Origin: Oxalobacteraceae bacterium
GTDB lineage: Bacteria > Pseudomonadota > Gammaproteobacteria > Burkholderiales > Burkholderiaceae_D
Assembly: GCA_027490725.1 (NCBI GenBank)
Contig: JAIXXN010000046.1
Span: 34,881-98,880 of the forward strand
DNA length: 64,000 nucleotides
Direction of reading: 5' to 3'
Below, piece after piece: positions 45,040-55,489 of this stretch; the stretch's first letter is position 1; every line of letters begins with the position of its first letter. Position numbers and translations under genes: made by a program. The notes beneath the pieces were generated by a model. That model did no database searches, was not told the DNA's origin, and was given only the letters and a program-made list of their open reading frames with translations.

Positions 45040-45672
45040 GCGCACCTGGTCAACCTCGAACTGGCCAAGCGCTGTGAGGTCGATCTGATCACGTCTTTGC
45101 GCCCCACCCCTGATCGTGCAAACTACCTGAAGTTTACTTCACCGTACATCCAGGTACCCGCCATCCTCGTGATACGTGCGGATACTGCCGCAGTCACATT
45201 AGAGAGTTTGGCCCACCGTCCTGTGGCAGTGGGCAAGGGATATGCTGTCGAACATTATGTGCGTGAACGGTACCCCAAGGTGGTATGGGTGGCGGTCGCC
45301 GATGATGCCGAAGCCTTGCGCCGCTTGCATGCCGGAACGGTTGCTGCCGTGGTAGCAGACCAAGCCAGCGTCGCCTTTATCAGTCGTCGTCAGCGCTGGT
45401 CTGACTTGCGCACGCTGGGTCCGGTGGGTTTTGATTATGCCTTGTGCTTTGCTTATCGATCCGACTGGCCCGAGCTGGGTATCCTGCTGCAGCAGGGCCT
45501 GCATCAGATCACGGCGGCCGAACGCAGCGTGGTGTTAGCGCGCTGGATGCCACCGTTGGGGTTGGCGACGCCGATCAGTACCGCCAGTCCCGCATTGCTT
45601 GCCGCAGCACTGTTCGGCGCCGCACTATGCGCGGCGGTTCTGCTGCGCTCCAGGCGCCGGGAGGGCACATGA
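45040..45672 (+). pseudogene. 3' part of the interrupted solute-binding protein gene
   Basis: The in-frame sequence resumes as AHLVNLELAKRCEVDLITSLRPTPDRANYLKFTSPYIQVPAILV and completes the second lobe of the SBP_bac_3 domain (ending near AERSVVLARWMPPLG). A C-terminal membrane helix follows (ALLAAALFGAALCAAVLLRSRR). A protein could start at TTG 45097, but it would lack a signal peptide and the first lobe. The stop overlaps the kinase ATG (ATGA), so the intact gene was coupled to the kinase. Confidence 0.8.
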
Positions 45673-48600
45673 TTCGACTGTTCGCACGGCGACCGGCGCT
45701 GGCGATACTTGCCATCTTTCTCGCTTATTTGCTGCTGGGGCTCTGTGCGCTGTGGCTGGCAAGACAGCCCGGCAGCATTGCCATCCTGTGGAACGTGAAT
45801 GCACTGCTCATGGCGGCGTTATTGACGCTGCCAAGAAACAGCGTGGTATTCATCGGAACGGCCGGCATAGCAATTTTTCTGGCGAACTGCTTGGCCGGCA
45901 TACCAGCGGCGCGCGCTGTACTGTTTGTGCCCCCCAATCTTATTGAAAGCCTGATCGGCGCCTGCTTACTCAGGCGCCGAGACGTCGGCTTGGCGCTTGA
46001 TCAAAGTCCCGAAAAATGGTTAGCTTTTCTGGTGTTGGGATGCTGCGTACCACCGCTGGTCGGCGCGTCGCTTGCAGCTTGGTGCTTGCCCATTGCCGAG
46101 TCGCCTAGCTGGATGCGCACTTGGTCGATCTGGTACGCCGGATCAACGGTCGGTAGTGCCAGCGCACTGCCGCTGCTCATCTTGGTGTTTCGGGATGGCT
46201 GGGAGGTGGTCTGGCGCCGCGTCGAGTGGCCGCGTCTGCTGCCATTTGCGCTATCGTCCGCTGGCGTGTGCGTGCTGGCCCTAGTTTATCTGCCATTCTC
46301 ATTTATCTACATGGTACTGCCGCTGATGATGGCCGGCGTCACGCTGAGCCTAGAGGCGATGGCACTGCTGGTGTGGATCGTCTCGTTAGTCATGGCGGCT
46401 GTGATGGCGAGCCCGTATTTCGCGGCGCCGCCGTTTTCGTCGGACTGGCAGGTGCTGCTAATTTATGCGCCCATGTTGTTAACCTTAATTCCACCTATGT
46501 TGCTGGCCGTGAGCCGGCGCCAGGAACGCATGCGCGAACGCAGTCGGCTGCTGGCCGGCGAGACGCGCCAGTTTGAATTGCAGTTGACGAATACTGAGGG
46601 AATCGGACGGCAGGCGTATGTGTCATTCGTACCGGACCGCGTCGCGGAGGAGATCCGCGGCTTCTATTCGATAGTGACCGATATTACCGCACTAAAGCAA
46701 GCGCAGCTCGCTCAGCATGCAGCTCGAAAGCAACTGCAGGCGATCATCGATTCGGCTAGCGAGTTTGCCATCATCGCGACCAACAGTTCCGGCCTGATCG
46801 AGGTCTTCAGCACTGGGGCCGAGCGCATGCTGGGATATCGTGCCCAGGACATGGTGGGGCGAGCGCCATTCGTCCGATTGCACGAGCCAGATGCCTTGAT
46901 CCGGCAGCGCCACACTTTGGCACCGAACGATGCCTGGCTCGACGGTTTTGGAGTCTTGGTGGCGCTAGCCCGCCACGGCGCGGCCGACCGGCGCGAATGG
47001 ACGCTGATCCGTCAGGATGGTAGTCGGGTTGCCGTTGACCTAGTGATGACCGCGATACGCGATCAGGGGGCCGCGCTCACAGGCTTTCTTGGCATCGCGC
47101 ACGACATCAGCGCTCAGTGCCAGCTGCGCGAGTTTCTGACCAGCGCCAAGGAGCAGGCCGAGCAGACCAGCCAAGCCAAAAGTAGCTTCCTCGCAAATAT
47201 GAGCCACGAGATACGCACCCCACTCAATGCGGTGCTGGGATTGGCCCAACTGCTGGAACATACGGCATTAACTGCGGTGCAGCGCGACTACCTGACGAAG
47301 ATCAGCGGTGCCGGCCACTCATTGCTGGGAATACTTAATGACGTGCTCGACTTCTCAAAAATTGAGGCTGGGCGGATGGAGCTCTACGCCGCACCGTATG
47401 AGCTCGACAGCGTATTGACCGCGGTTGCCGGCATCATGGGTATAGCTGCCGCCGACAAACCGTTGCGGTTAATTATCGATGTCGCCGCCGATGTGCCGCG
47501 GATGTTGGAAGGCGATGCCCCGCGTTTGCAGCAAATCCTGGTCAATTTATGCGGGAATGCGATCAAGTTCACCGAACACGGACGGATCACCCTATCGGTA
47601 AAGGTGAGCAAGGCGGCCGAGGGGGCAGGACAACTGGTTTTTACCGTCACGGATACCGGCATCGGCATGGATCAGCAGCAACAGCAACGCTTGTTTGCTC
47701 CATTCTCACAGGTCGATGAGTCAATCACGCGTCGCTTTGGCGGCACCGGCCTGGGTTTAGCCATCTCACGGCGACTGGTCGACCTGATGGAGGGGACGCT
47801 CGATTTGGTCAGCATGCCGGGCGGCGGCAGTACTTTTGCCGTCCATCTGCCTTTGCGACCGAGTTTGGCGCCTACGCGCGATGCGGGCGGCGTCGCCGCC
47901 CGCGTGCTGCTGATCGATCGCGACAATCACAGCCGCAACGCGGTCGCCGCACTCATCACGCGTGCTGGCGGCGATTGTGTAGCGGTTCACAGCATGCCAG
48001 CGGGGCCGTTAGGCGAGCACTACGATGCGGTGTTGATCGACAGCAGCCAGTATGACCCCGCCCAACCAGTTTCCGCGCCGCTAATCATTCTGGCCAATCC
48101 CTTCGACCCGCTGGCTCAAACAGCGTGGCCAAGCAGCGCGCAGTCATTGGCTCGGCCGGTGACGCAGAGCACTTTGAGCCGGGCGCTGCAAGCGCTGATG
48201 TCTGCAGTGCCGGATGACAGCGGCGACGCGATGGGCCCGCTGAATGGGCGCTTGGCCGGCATACGGATACTGCTGGCCGAGGACAACACCTTGAACCAGC
48301 AAGTCGTCTGCGAGCTACTGCAACACGAAGGCGCTGCGATCGACGTCGTCGACGATGGACGGCAGGCGATCGAGCGCTTGCGCAGCCATGCCGATGAGTA
48401 TGATCTGGTGCTGATGGATGTGCAGATGCCAGTCATGGACGGTGTCACCGCGACCCAGGTAATCCGCCACCAATTGGGCCTGACGCTGCCAATCCTGGCG
48501 ATGACCGCGGGTGTGCTGGAAATCGAACGGCATGCTTGTATCGAAGCCGGGATGAATGATTTCATCGCCAAGCCTTTGGAGTTGCAGCAGATGCTAGCCA

Positions 48601-48998
48601 CCATTGAACATTGGGCGCCTTCCGAGCCAGCTTCGGAGCGCGCCTTCGATGTGCGTCATTTAATGCCTGCCGATGTTATTGATCCACAAGGTCTGGGCAG
48701 CTTAAGGGAACTCGTCACCAGTACCTTGCGGCTTGCTATCGAGCAGGCCACCACCGCACGCCAGCACTGGGAAGCTGGCCAGCTGGACGACTTGGCACGG
48801 GGCTACGGAACGCTGCGCGCGACGATGGGAACGCTACACGCAGCGCAATTTGAGAACGCCGCGCTGGCCGTGGAGCGTGCTGCGGACGCGCAGGAACGAA
48901 CTAGGCTGCCGGGCTTGCTGGCCCTGGCAGAACAGCGTCTGCGCGAATGCGAGGCGCTCGCCCTTGCCTGGTGTGGCAAGGGCGCGGTCGTATCGTAA
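45669..48998 (+). CDS. MASE1-PAS hybrid histidine kinase with degenerate Hpt
   Basis: A 1109-residue inner-membrane kinase. Residues 1-295 hold about eight to ten helices of MASE1 type. A partial PAS C-terminus (about 300-345) is followed by a full PAS (about 355-465). HisKA has H513 in [15 protein letters not shown], followed by an HATPase (DTGIGMD, GGTGLGLAIS). Then come a weak pseudo-receiver and a complete receiver (D917 in LMDVQMPVMDG). The C-terminal Hpt-like bundle reads DLARGYGTLRATMG, where the phosphorylatable histidine is replaced by glycine. The long upstream open frame is ignored because the ATG at 45669 overlaps the binding-protein stop. Confidence 0.87.
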   Translation: MIRLFARRPALAILAIFLAYLLLGLCALWLARQPGSIAILWNVNALLMAALLTLPRNSVVFIGTAGIAIFLANCLAGIPAARAVLFVPPNLIESLIGACLLRRRDVGLALDQSPEKWLAFLVLGCCVPPLVGASLAAWCLPIAESPSWMRTWSIWYAGSTVGSASALPLLILVFRDGWEVVWRRVEWPRLLPFALSSAGVCVLALVYLPFSFIYMVLPLMMAGVTLSLEAMALLVWIVSLVMAAVMASPYFAAPPFSSDWQVLLIYAPMLLTLIPPMLLAVSRRQERMRERSRLLAGETRQFELQLTNTEGIGRQAYVSFVPDRVAEEIRGFYSIVTDITALKQAQLAQHAARKQLQAIIDSASEFAIIATNSSGLIEVFSTGAERMLGYRAQDMVGRAPFVRLHEPDALIRQRHTLAPNDAWLDGFGVLVALARHGAADRREWTLIRQDGSRVAVDLVMTAIRDQGAALTGFLGIAHDISAQCQLREFLTSAKEQAEQTSQAKSSFLANMSHEIRTPLNAVLGLAQLLEHTALTAVQRDYLTKISGAGHSLLGILNDVLDFSKIEAGRMELYAAPYELDSVLTAVAGIMGIAAADKPLRLIIDVAADVPRMLEGDAPRLQQILVNLCGNAIKFTEHGRITLSVKVSKAAEGAGQLVFTVTDTGIGMDQQQQQRLFAPFSQVDESITRRFGGTGLGLAISRRLVDLMEGTLDLVSMPGGGSTFAVHLPLRPSLAPTRDAGGVAARVLLIDRDNHSRNAVAALITRAGGDCVAVHSMPAGPLGEHYDAVLIDSSQYDPAQPVSAPLIILANPFDPLAQTAWPSSAQSLARPVTQSTLSRALQALMSAVPDDSGDAMGPLNGRLAGIRILLAEDNTLNQQVVCELLQHEGAAIDVVDDGRQAIERLRSHADEYDLVLMDVQMPVMDGVTATQVIRHQLGLTLPILAMTAGVLEIERHACIEAGMNDFIAKPLELQQMLATIEHWAPSEPASERAFDVRHLMPADVIDPQGLGSLRELVTSTLRLAIEQATTARQHWEAGQLDDLARGYGTLRATMGTLHAAQFENAALAVERAADAQERTRLPGLLALAEQRLRECEALALAWCGKGAVVS

Positions 48999-49074
48999 CG
49001 ATAGCGCTTGCGCCAATCAGGTGCGGGCGTTAGCATCATTGCACGATGGAATGATAAATAGCCTAGGTGCCGGA

Positions 49075-51558
49075 ATGTTCACTTTACAGCAAGCTTCGCC
49101 CATGTCGATCTTGATCATCGATGATATGGCTAGCAACATTACGGTACTACGGGATGCAGTCGATGGGCTGGCCGAAGTGTTCTTTGCGACCAGCGGATCG
49201 AGCGGCCTGGCATTGGCCCGCCATTGTCGCCCCGACGTAGTCTTGCTCGATATTGCCATGCCGGGCATGGACGGTTACGCGGTCTGTGAAGCGTTGAAGG
49301 CCGATCCCCTCACAGCCGACTGCGCCGTGATCTTCGTCACCGGTTACAGCGGTGCAGACCATGAGTTGATGTCGCTGCGCCAGGGTGGGGTGGATTATTT
49401 GCAGAAGCCGCTGGATCTGGCCGTAGTGCGGGCGCGGGTATTCAATCATTTAAAGCTCAGGATGCAGACGCGTGCGTTGGCACAGGCACGCCAGGACTTG
49501 GCAGATGTGGTCGCGCACCTGCCCGCCTTTGTCAGTTACTGGGATGACCAGCATCTGAACCGTTTTTGCAACGATGTCGCCGGCCGATGGTTTGGTGTGA
49601 GCGCAGCGTCGATGGAGGGCATGGCCTTGCCCGAAGTAGTGGGTGCCGCCAACGCCTTGCTGATACGGCGCCGTTTATATGTGGGGCCGCCTGACGCTGC
49701 ACCGGCATTTGAAATGACCCTTCGCAGCGCCGACGGTGCTACCCTGCATACTCAGGCGTCTGTGGTACGGCGCGAACGCGGCAAACAAGACAGCAGCTTT
49801 CTGTTGCTAGTCACCGATGTCAGCGCCCGCAAACACGCCGAGCTAGCCCTATACGACGAAAAAGAACGCATGCGCATCATGCTCGATTCGATCGGCGATG
49901 CGGTTATCGCCACGGACAGCAATGGTTTCGTCACCTTTCTCAATCCAATCGCGGAGGACATGACTGGATGGAGTAGCGCAGAGGCGGGGGGGCAGCCGAT
50001 CGAGCGCGTGATGCCCCTAATTGACGGCAACAGCGGCGCGGCAGCGCGCAATCCGGTGCGACTGGCCCTCAGCGAAGACCGCATCGTCGGCATGGCGCTA
50101 GACTGTGTGCTGTTGGGGCGCGATGGACGGCGCCTGATGGTAGAGGATTCGGCAGCGCCGGTGCGCGACCGCAACGGGATCCAGAATGGCGCCATTATCG
50201 TGTTCCATGACGTTAGCGAAGCCAGGGCAATGGCATACAAAATGACCCATCTGGCCCAGCATGACGCATTGACCAATCTGCCCAACCGCACCTTGCTGCG
50301 AGATCGAACGACCCAGGCACTGGAACAGGCGGCGCGCCAAAATCAACATGTCGCAATGCTGCTAATCGACCTGGACAATTTCAAGGTCATCAACAGCACG
50401 GCAGGACATACCGTGGGCGATACGCTGTTACAGCAGGTCGCTTTGCGACTGCAACACGCGCTGCGCGGTGGCGATACCATTTGCCGCCAAGGAGGTGACG
50501 AGTTCATCGTCTTACTGGGTGCAATCGATGACGTGGAATACGCCGGGGTCGTCGCGCGCAAGCTGCTGGCGGTGCTGGCGGAGGCGTTTATGGTCGGCAT
50601 CCAGCGGTTTGATCTGTCCGCCAGTATCGGCGTCAGCCTGTTTCCCGGCGATAGCAGTGATCAGGATGGTCTGTACCGGCACGCCGATTCCGCGATGTAC
50701 CGGGCCAAGCAGGAAGGCAAGAACCGGTTCTGCTTCTTCTCGGCAGAGCTGGAAGAAAAACTGCTGGCCCGCCATGCCTTAATCGGCGAATTGCGCAAGG
50801 CAATCGAAGACGGTGGGCTCGAAATGCATTACCAGCCGAAAGTCGATATCCGCTTGGGACGCGTGGTCGGGCTCGAGGCGCTGATACGCTGGCGTCATCA
50901 GGGTCTGCTGGTGTCACCCGCCAGTTTCATTCCGCTGGCCGAAGAATGCGGATTGATCGTTCCGGTCGGCCACGTCGTGCTACGCCAGGTCTGCGCCGAC
51001 CTGGCTCGGCTGGTCGCTGCGCAGGTGGAGGTGCCGGTCAGCATCAATCTGGCGGGGCAGCAGTTCGATGATCCGGCGCTGGCCACGCATATCGCCATGA
51101 CGCTGGCCAGTTATGAATTGCCCTGCCATCTGCTCGAGGTCGAAATCACCGAAGGTACGCTGATCGAAGATGTCGCCCACTCACTGGAGAATCTGCGCGC
51201 ACTTTCCGTGCTGGGGATACGAACCTCAATCGATGACTTCGGCACGGGCTATTCGAGCCTGTCGTATCTTAAAAAGTTTCCCATCGATGTGCTCAAGATC
51301 GACCAGTCCTTCGTGCGCGACATGCTCACCGACAGCAGCGACGCGGCCATCATCTCAGCCATTATAAGCTTGGCCGGCAGCCTGGGGATGGAGTTGGTGG
51401 CCGAGGGCGTGGAACAGCAGGCGCAGGCCGATCGGCTGCTGGCGATGGGATGCGCGATCATGCAAGGCTATCTATATAGCCGTCCACTGCCATTCGACGA
51501 AATACTGACCTTGCTGCGCCGCGAAACGGTCGTTGGATGGTCGCCGATACCGGTGTGA
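49075..51558 (+). CDS. REC-PAS-PAS-GGDEF-EAL protein, dual-motif c-di-GMP enzyme
   Basis: An 827-residue cytoplasmic response regulator. The receiver starts ILIIDDMASN, with its aspartate in VLLDIAMPGMDG. Two PAS domains follow (about 140-260 and 265-385), then GGDEF at residue 473 (RQGGDEF, with an RGGD inhibitory site five residues earlier) and EAL at 601 (GLEALIRWRHQG, later IDDFGTGYSSLSYLKKFPIDVLKID). Both catalytic motifs are intact, so it could make or degrade c-di-GMP, with REC and PAS choosing. Several starts are possible (49051, 49075, 49102); AGGTG supports 49075. Confidence 0.86.
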   Translation: MFTLQQASPMSILIIDDMASNITVLRDAVDGLAEVFFATSGSSGLALARHCRPDVVLLDIAMPGMDGYAVCEALKADPLTADCAVIFVTGYSGADHELMSLRQGGVDYLQKPLDLAVVRARVFNHLKLRMQTRALAQARQDLADVVAHLPAFVSYWDDQHLNRFCNDVAGRWFGVSAASMEGMALPEVVGAANALLIRRRLYVGPPDAAPAFEMTLRSADGATLHTQASVVRRERGKQDSSFLLLVTDVSARKHAELALYDEKERMRIMLDSIGDAVIATDSNGFVTFLNPIAEDMTGWSSAEAGGQPIERVMPLIDGNSGAAARNPVRLALSEDRIVGMALDCVLLGRDGRRLMVEDSAAPVRDRNGIQNGAIIVFHDVSEARAMAYKMTHLAQHDALTNLPNRTLLRDRTTQALEQAARQNQHVAMLLIDLDNFKVINSTAGHTVGDTLLQQVALRLQHALRGGDTICRQGGDEFIVLLGAIDDVEYAGVVARKLLAVLAEAFMVGIQRFDLSASIGVSLFPGDSSDQDGLYRHADSAMYRAKQEGKNRFCFFSAELEEKLLARHALIGELRKAIEDGGLEMHYQPKVDIRLGRVVGLEALIRWRHQGLLVSPASFIPLAEECGLIVPVGHVVLRQVCADLARLVAAQVEVPVSINLAGQQFDDPALATHIAMTLASYELPCHLLEVEITEGTLIEDVAHSLENLRALSVLGIRTSIDDFGTGYSSLSYLKKFPIDVLKIDQSFVRDMLTDSSDAAIISAIISLAGSLGMELVAEGVEQQAQADRLLAMGCAIMQGYLYSRPLPFDEILTLLRRETVVGWSPIPV

Positions 51559-51601
51559 ACCGGTCTGCGGCGCCTCGCCGCTGGCCAACAGGAGAGTGGA
51601 A

Positions 51602-52645
51602 TTGATCAGAAACCCTCGGGCCGGGCGGCCTTGGTCCTTGCGACAACGCATACTCGGGGCGATCGCGGTCGGCATAGCGCTTGCGCTGCTCGCCGCGCTG
51701 GCCTGGCGCTCCAGCCAGCCAAAGGCCGCAGTAGTGGCAGCGCTACCGTTGACACTGGCCTTGCCGATTCAGGTGGCCAGTGGCGCTTTCTTCGTCGCCG
51801 AGCAGCGCCAACTGTTCCCGCAGCATGGGCTGGGAGTGCAAACCCAGCGTTATGCGCTGGGCAAACAGGCGCTGGCGGCGGTGATCGAAGGACAGGCCGA
51901 CATGGCGGTCGTCGCCGATACGCCGTATGTCTTGGCCATCGCCAAAGGCAAGCAAATCGGGGTGGTCAGCACGGTTTTTAGCTCACGCAAGACGGCCGCG
52001 TTGCTAGTACGCGTCGACCACGGCGTGCGCACAGCCGCCGACCTGCGCGGACGCCGCATCGGTACGGTATTTGGCACCAATGCCCAGTATTTCTTGGACA
52101 AATTGCTCGAACACCAGGGCATAGACGCCGCTGAAGTGAGCATCGTAGATTACGCCCCGGCGGCGTTGCTCACGGCAATGCGTGATGGCGAAGTCGATGC
52201 CATCACCACCTGGCATCCGGAGCTAGCCAGACTGCAACAAGAGCTGGGCACGAAAGCCACCGCCCTGTTTGAACAAGACCTGTTCGTCTATCGTTTTTTG
52301 TTGGTGGGTAAAGTTGAGTTCATCGACAGCCATCCGCAGGAAGTCCAACGCTTGGTGGCGGCCTTGCTAGACAGTCAGCAATACATGACCGACCAGCCAC
52401 TGGACGCCCGACAGACCGTGGCCGCCGCCATCAGCTTGCCGCCGGAACTGCTGGCCAGTTTCTTCGAACCGTTCGACTATGGACTGTCGCTGGATCAATC
52501 ACTGTTGCTCGCGCTGGATGACCAGACGCGCTGGGCGCATCAACGGCAGATCGTTACCAACCGTGCCAAGCCGAACTACCTGGACTACCTGCGTCCCCAG
52601 GCATTACAAGCGGTACGGCCCAGTGCAATTTCCATTATTCGGTAG
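51602..52645 (+). CDS. Membrane-anchored NMT1/SsuA-type substrate-binding protein
   Basis: A 347-residue protein with one N-terminal helix (ILGAIAVGIALALLAALAW) and an ABC-type binding domain of the NMT1/THI5/SsuA class (ALPIQVASGAFFVAEQRQLFPQHGLGV, GQADMAVVADTPYVLA, DLRGRRIGTVFGTNAQYFLDKLL). AGGAGAGTGGA before TTG 51602 sets the start. No permease or ATPase is adjacent; a kinase gene follows 6 bp later. A sensory rather than transport role is inferred. Confidence 0.8.
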   Translation: MIRNPRAGRPWSLRQRILGAIAVGIALALLAALAWRSSQPKAAVVAALPLTLALPIQVASGAFFVAEQRQLFPQHGLGVQTQRYALGKQALAAVIEGQADMAVVADTPYVLAIAKGKQIGVVSTVFSSRKTAALLVRVDHGVRTAADLRGRRIGTVFGTNAQYFLDKLLEHQGIDAAEVSIVDYAPAALLTAMRDGEVDAITTWHPELARLQQELGTKATALFEQDLFVYRFLLVGKVEFIDSHPQEVQRLVAALLDSQQYMTDQPLDARQTVAAAISLPPELLASFFEPFDYGLSLDQSLLLALDDQTRWAHQRQIVTNRAKPNYLDYLRPQALQAVRPSAISIIR

Positions 52646-52651
52646 GGTCCC

Positions 52652-55369
52652 ATGACGCTGCAACGACAATCTACACTGCTGGCCTGGCTCACCGTTCTAG
52701 CGGTGACGCTGGTGGTCAGCGTCACCCTGAATGCGGCCAGCGAGGTGCGTACCCAGACCGAACAGATCGAGATGGCGGAAGGCACCGCTAAGGCGGTAGG
52801 CAATTTTCGTTACTTGATCATGGAAACCGCGCTATATCATGAAGCGCGTTCGAGCCAGCAATGGCGCCAAAGCCTAGACAGTTTCGGCCGCCAACTGGCA
52901 AAGCACCGTTATAGTGAACGCAGGGAACAGGCGCTGCTCGATCGCGAGCGCGGCAATCTGGCCGTAATCGGACGGCTGTTTGATGGCTTGTCGGCAGCGA
53001 CCGACAGTGCACGCACGGCTTCGGCCGTCAGCGCGCTGTTCCAGACCACCGAGCAGATGACAAGCGACGCATTCGAATTGATCCGGCTGAACCGGGATGA
53101 CTTGCAGCGCGCGCAAGCTCAGTTTAACCGGGTTGTGCTGCTCGCGCTGGCCTTACTGGCAGGCTTGATCGGCTCGGCGTATCTGATACTGCGACGACGC
53201 GTGTTGGCGCCAATCGAACGGATCCGGATGGTGGTGGAGCGGGTGGCGCAAGGCGATCTGACGCCGCGCGTCGCACTCCGCCTCGACAACGAGATCGGCT
53301 TTCTGGCGCACCGGTTCGACGCGATGACCGAGCAGCTGGCGCAGACGCACAGCATGATCAGTGCCGAGGTGCAGGAACGTCGGCGCGCCGAGTTTGCACT
53401 GCAGGAGACCGTGACCGAACTGGCGACGGCGCGCGACCAGGCCCAGGCTGCGAATATCGCCAAAAGCCAGTTCCTAGCCAACATGGGCCATGAGTTGCGC
53501 ACACCGATGAATGGTATGCTGGGCATGCTGCAATTGCTGCACTATACCCAGCTGACGGAGCAACAACAGGACTACGTGGAAAAGAGCAGCATAGAGGCAC
53601 AGTCTCTGCTCGCCTTGCTGAATGACCTACTGGATTTTTCCCGCATCGAGACGCACCAGCTGGCGATCGAGGCGGTGCCCTTCGAGATCGATACCGTGCT
53701 CACCGATCTGGCGATCCGGTTACGCGCAATGCAAGGGAACAAGGGCTTAGAGATCGTGATCCGCTGTGATCCCGGAGTGCCAGCGATGCTGGTGGGAGAC
53801 GCTGCGCGCTTACGTCAAATCATGTTGATTTTAGCCGGCAACGGCTTGAAATTCACCGAACACGGCGAGGTCGTAGTCGGCGTCAGCTGCCTGCGTAACG
53901 ACGGCGAGACGGCGGAACTTGAGTTCAGCGTGCGCGACACCGGGATCGGCATCGCTGCGGAACAGCTCGAAGTGATCTTCGAACAGTTCCGGCAAACCGA
54001 GGGCGCCGCGACCCGCCGCTACGGCGGCGCCGGCCTTGGACTGTCGATCAGTCGTCGCTTGGTGGCCATGATGGGCGGTGAGCTTGCAGTCACCAGTGAG
54101 CCCGGCGTCGGCAGCGTGTTCCAGTTCCGGTTACGCCTGGCGACGGCCGCGTTGGCCGCGACTGCGTCCGAGACGACGCCATACCGGGTGCTGGTGATCG
54201 ATGATCATGCGCTGGCGCGGGAGACGATATTGGGCATGGTCGAGGCCGCCGGCTGGCGTGGCGAGGCGGCGCCCGGCGGCGCGCAGGCCTTGGCTTGCCT
54301 GGATGACGAGACCTGCAGATTTGACGTGGTGTTGCTGGACTGGCGTATGCCGGACATGGATGGATGGCAGCTGGCCGCGCGCTTGCGGGCTGCGCAGCGG
54401 GGACAGAGCCGACCGGTCATCATCATGGTGACAGGCTGCGGCAGTATTGAGCTGGCGGCACGCAGCAGTGCGGAACGCGCATTGATCGATGGCTACCTGA
54501 GCAAGCCGGTGACGCTATCGCTGCTGCGGGAGGCGGTCACGGCTGCGTTTGAGGTCGAGCGCAACGGTACCGTCTCTGACCATGCACGTCTGGCGGGCCT
54601 GCGGATACTGGTGGTCGACGACAATCCGATGAACCTGCAGGTGGCCTGCGCATTGCTGCAGCAGCAAGGTGCACATGCAGAGTCCGCCGAGAGCGGGCTG
54701 GCGGCCATCGCGCTGGTGCAGCGCGGCGATCGTGCCTACGACGCCATCCTGATGGATATTCAGATGCCCGACATGGATGGACTGGAGACCACGCGACGGC
54801 TGCGCGCTGACCCACAGAGCGCGGATCTGCCGATCATCGCGGTCACCGCCAATATGCTGGAAAGTGACCGCGCCGCCAGCCTGACGGCGGGCATGAACGC
54901 GCACTTGGGCAAGCCGGTTGCGCAGGAAGAGTTGGTCAGGACCTTGCTCAGTGTTTGTAAAGCCCGGCAGCTTGAGCTCGTCTCTGCCAGCAAGCTCGCT
55001 AGCAGTCTGTCACCGGCGCCAGCGCTGCTGGTCGATAGCCAGCTGGCGCTAGCGCGTCTGGGCGGCAATGTTCGGCTGTATGCGACCCTGATACAATCCT
55101 TCCACAAAGAATGTAGTAGCGCGCTCAAGTCGCTGCGCATGGCGCAGCGGCATAACATGCTGAGTGCCGGCGCGGACCGCCTGCACGCTTTCAAAAGCGC
55201 CGCTGCCATGATAGGTGCCATGCCACTGCAGGAGTGTGCGGAACAGCTGGAGAGCTCTTGGCGAAATGGTATAGGTGGCGATGTAGCGTCGTTAGCAACC
55301 CTGATACAACTGACCGAGCGCAGCTTGGCCGAGCTGAAGCCGATCGCTAGCGAAGCCGCGCAGACTTAG
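52652..55369 (+). CDS. HAMP hybrid histidine kinase with two receivers and Hpt
   Basis: A 905-residue kinase: two membrane helices (about 8-28 and 155-177) around a periplasmic helical sensor, HAMP, HisKA with H280 (NMGHELRTPMNGMLG), HATPase (DTGIGI, GGAGLGLSIS), receiver 1 (D563 in LLDWRMPDMDG), receiver 2 (D702 in LMDIQMPDMDG) and a C-terminal Hpt with H845 in RLHAFKSAAAMIGA. All phosphotransfer residues are present. It is immediately downstream of the anchored binding protein, its likely sensor partner. Confidence 0.9.
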   Translation: MTLQRQSTLLAWLTVLAVTLVVSVTLNAASEVRTQTEQIEMAEGTAKAVGNFRYLIMETALYHEARSSQQWRQSLDSFGRQLAKHRYSERREQALLDRERGNLAVIGRLFDGLSAATDSARTASAVSALFQTTEQMTSDAFELIRLNRDDLQRAQAQFNRVVLLALALLAGLIGSAYLILRRRVLAPIERIRMVVERVAQGDLTPRVALRLDNEIGFLAHRFDAMTEQLAQTHSMISAEVQERRRAEFALQETVTELATARDQAQAANIAKSQFLANMGHELRTPMNGMLGMLQLLHYTQLTEQQQDYVEKSSIEAQSLLALLNDLLDFSRIETHQLAIEAVPFEIDTVLTDLAIRLRAMQGNKGLEIVIRCDPGVPAMLVGDAARLRQIMLILAGNGLKFTEHGEVVVGVSCLRNDGETAELEFSVRDTGIGIAAEQLEVIFEQFRQTEGAATRRYGGAGLGLSISRRLVAMMGGELAVTSEPGVGSVFQFRLRLATAALAATASETTPYRVLVIDDHALARETILGMVEAAGWRGEAAPGGAQALACLDDETCRFDVVLLDWRMPDMDGWQLAARLRAAQRGQSRPVIIMVTGCGSIELAARSSAERALIDGYLSKPVTLSLLREAVTAAFEVERNGTVSDHARLAGLRILVVDDNPMNLQVACALLQQQGAHAESAESGLAAIALVQRGDRAYDAILMDIQMPDMDGLETTRRLRADPQSADLPIIAVTANMLESDRAASLTAGMNAHLGKPVAQEELVRTLLSVCKARQLELVSASKLASSLSPAPALLVDSQLALARLGGNVRLYATLIQSFHKECSSALKSLRMAQRHNMLSAGADRLHAFKSAAAMIGAMPLQECAEQLESSWRNGIGGDVASLATLIQLTERSLAELKPIASEAAQT

Positions 55370-55489
55370 CGAGCGGTGCAGAGTTGGCACTTGGCGCACT
55401 AGCCAAACCTACCATCAGCGCAGCCGGACAGCGGCCTGATGGCTTTATTTGAACAACATTCGAGGCGCGTGCGACGTGCGGGAGCTGCA

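Noticed and set aside
45444..45668. Upstream extension of the MASE1 kinase frame
   Set aside because: It overlaps the binding-protein coding sequence in another frame; the ATG at 45669 in the ATGA overlap is the natural start.
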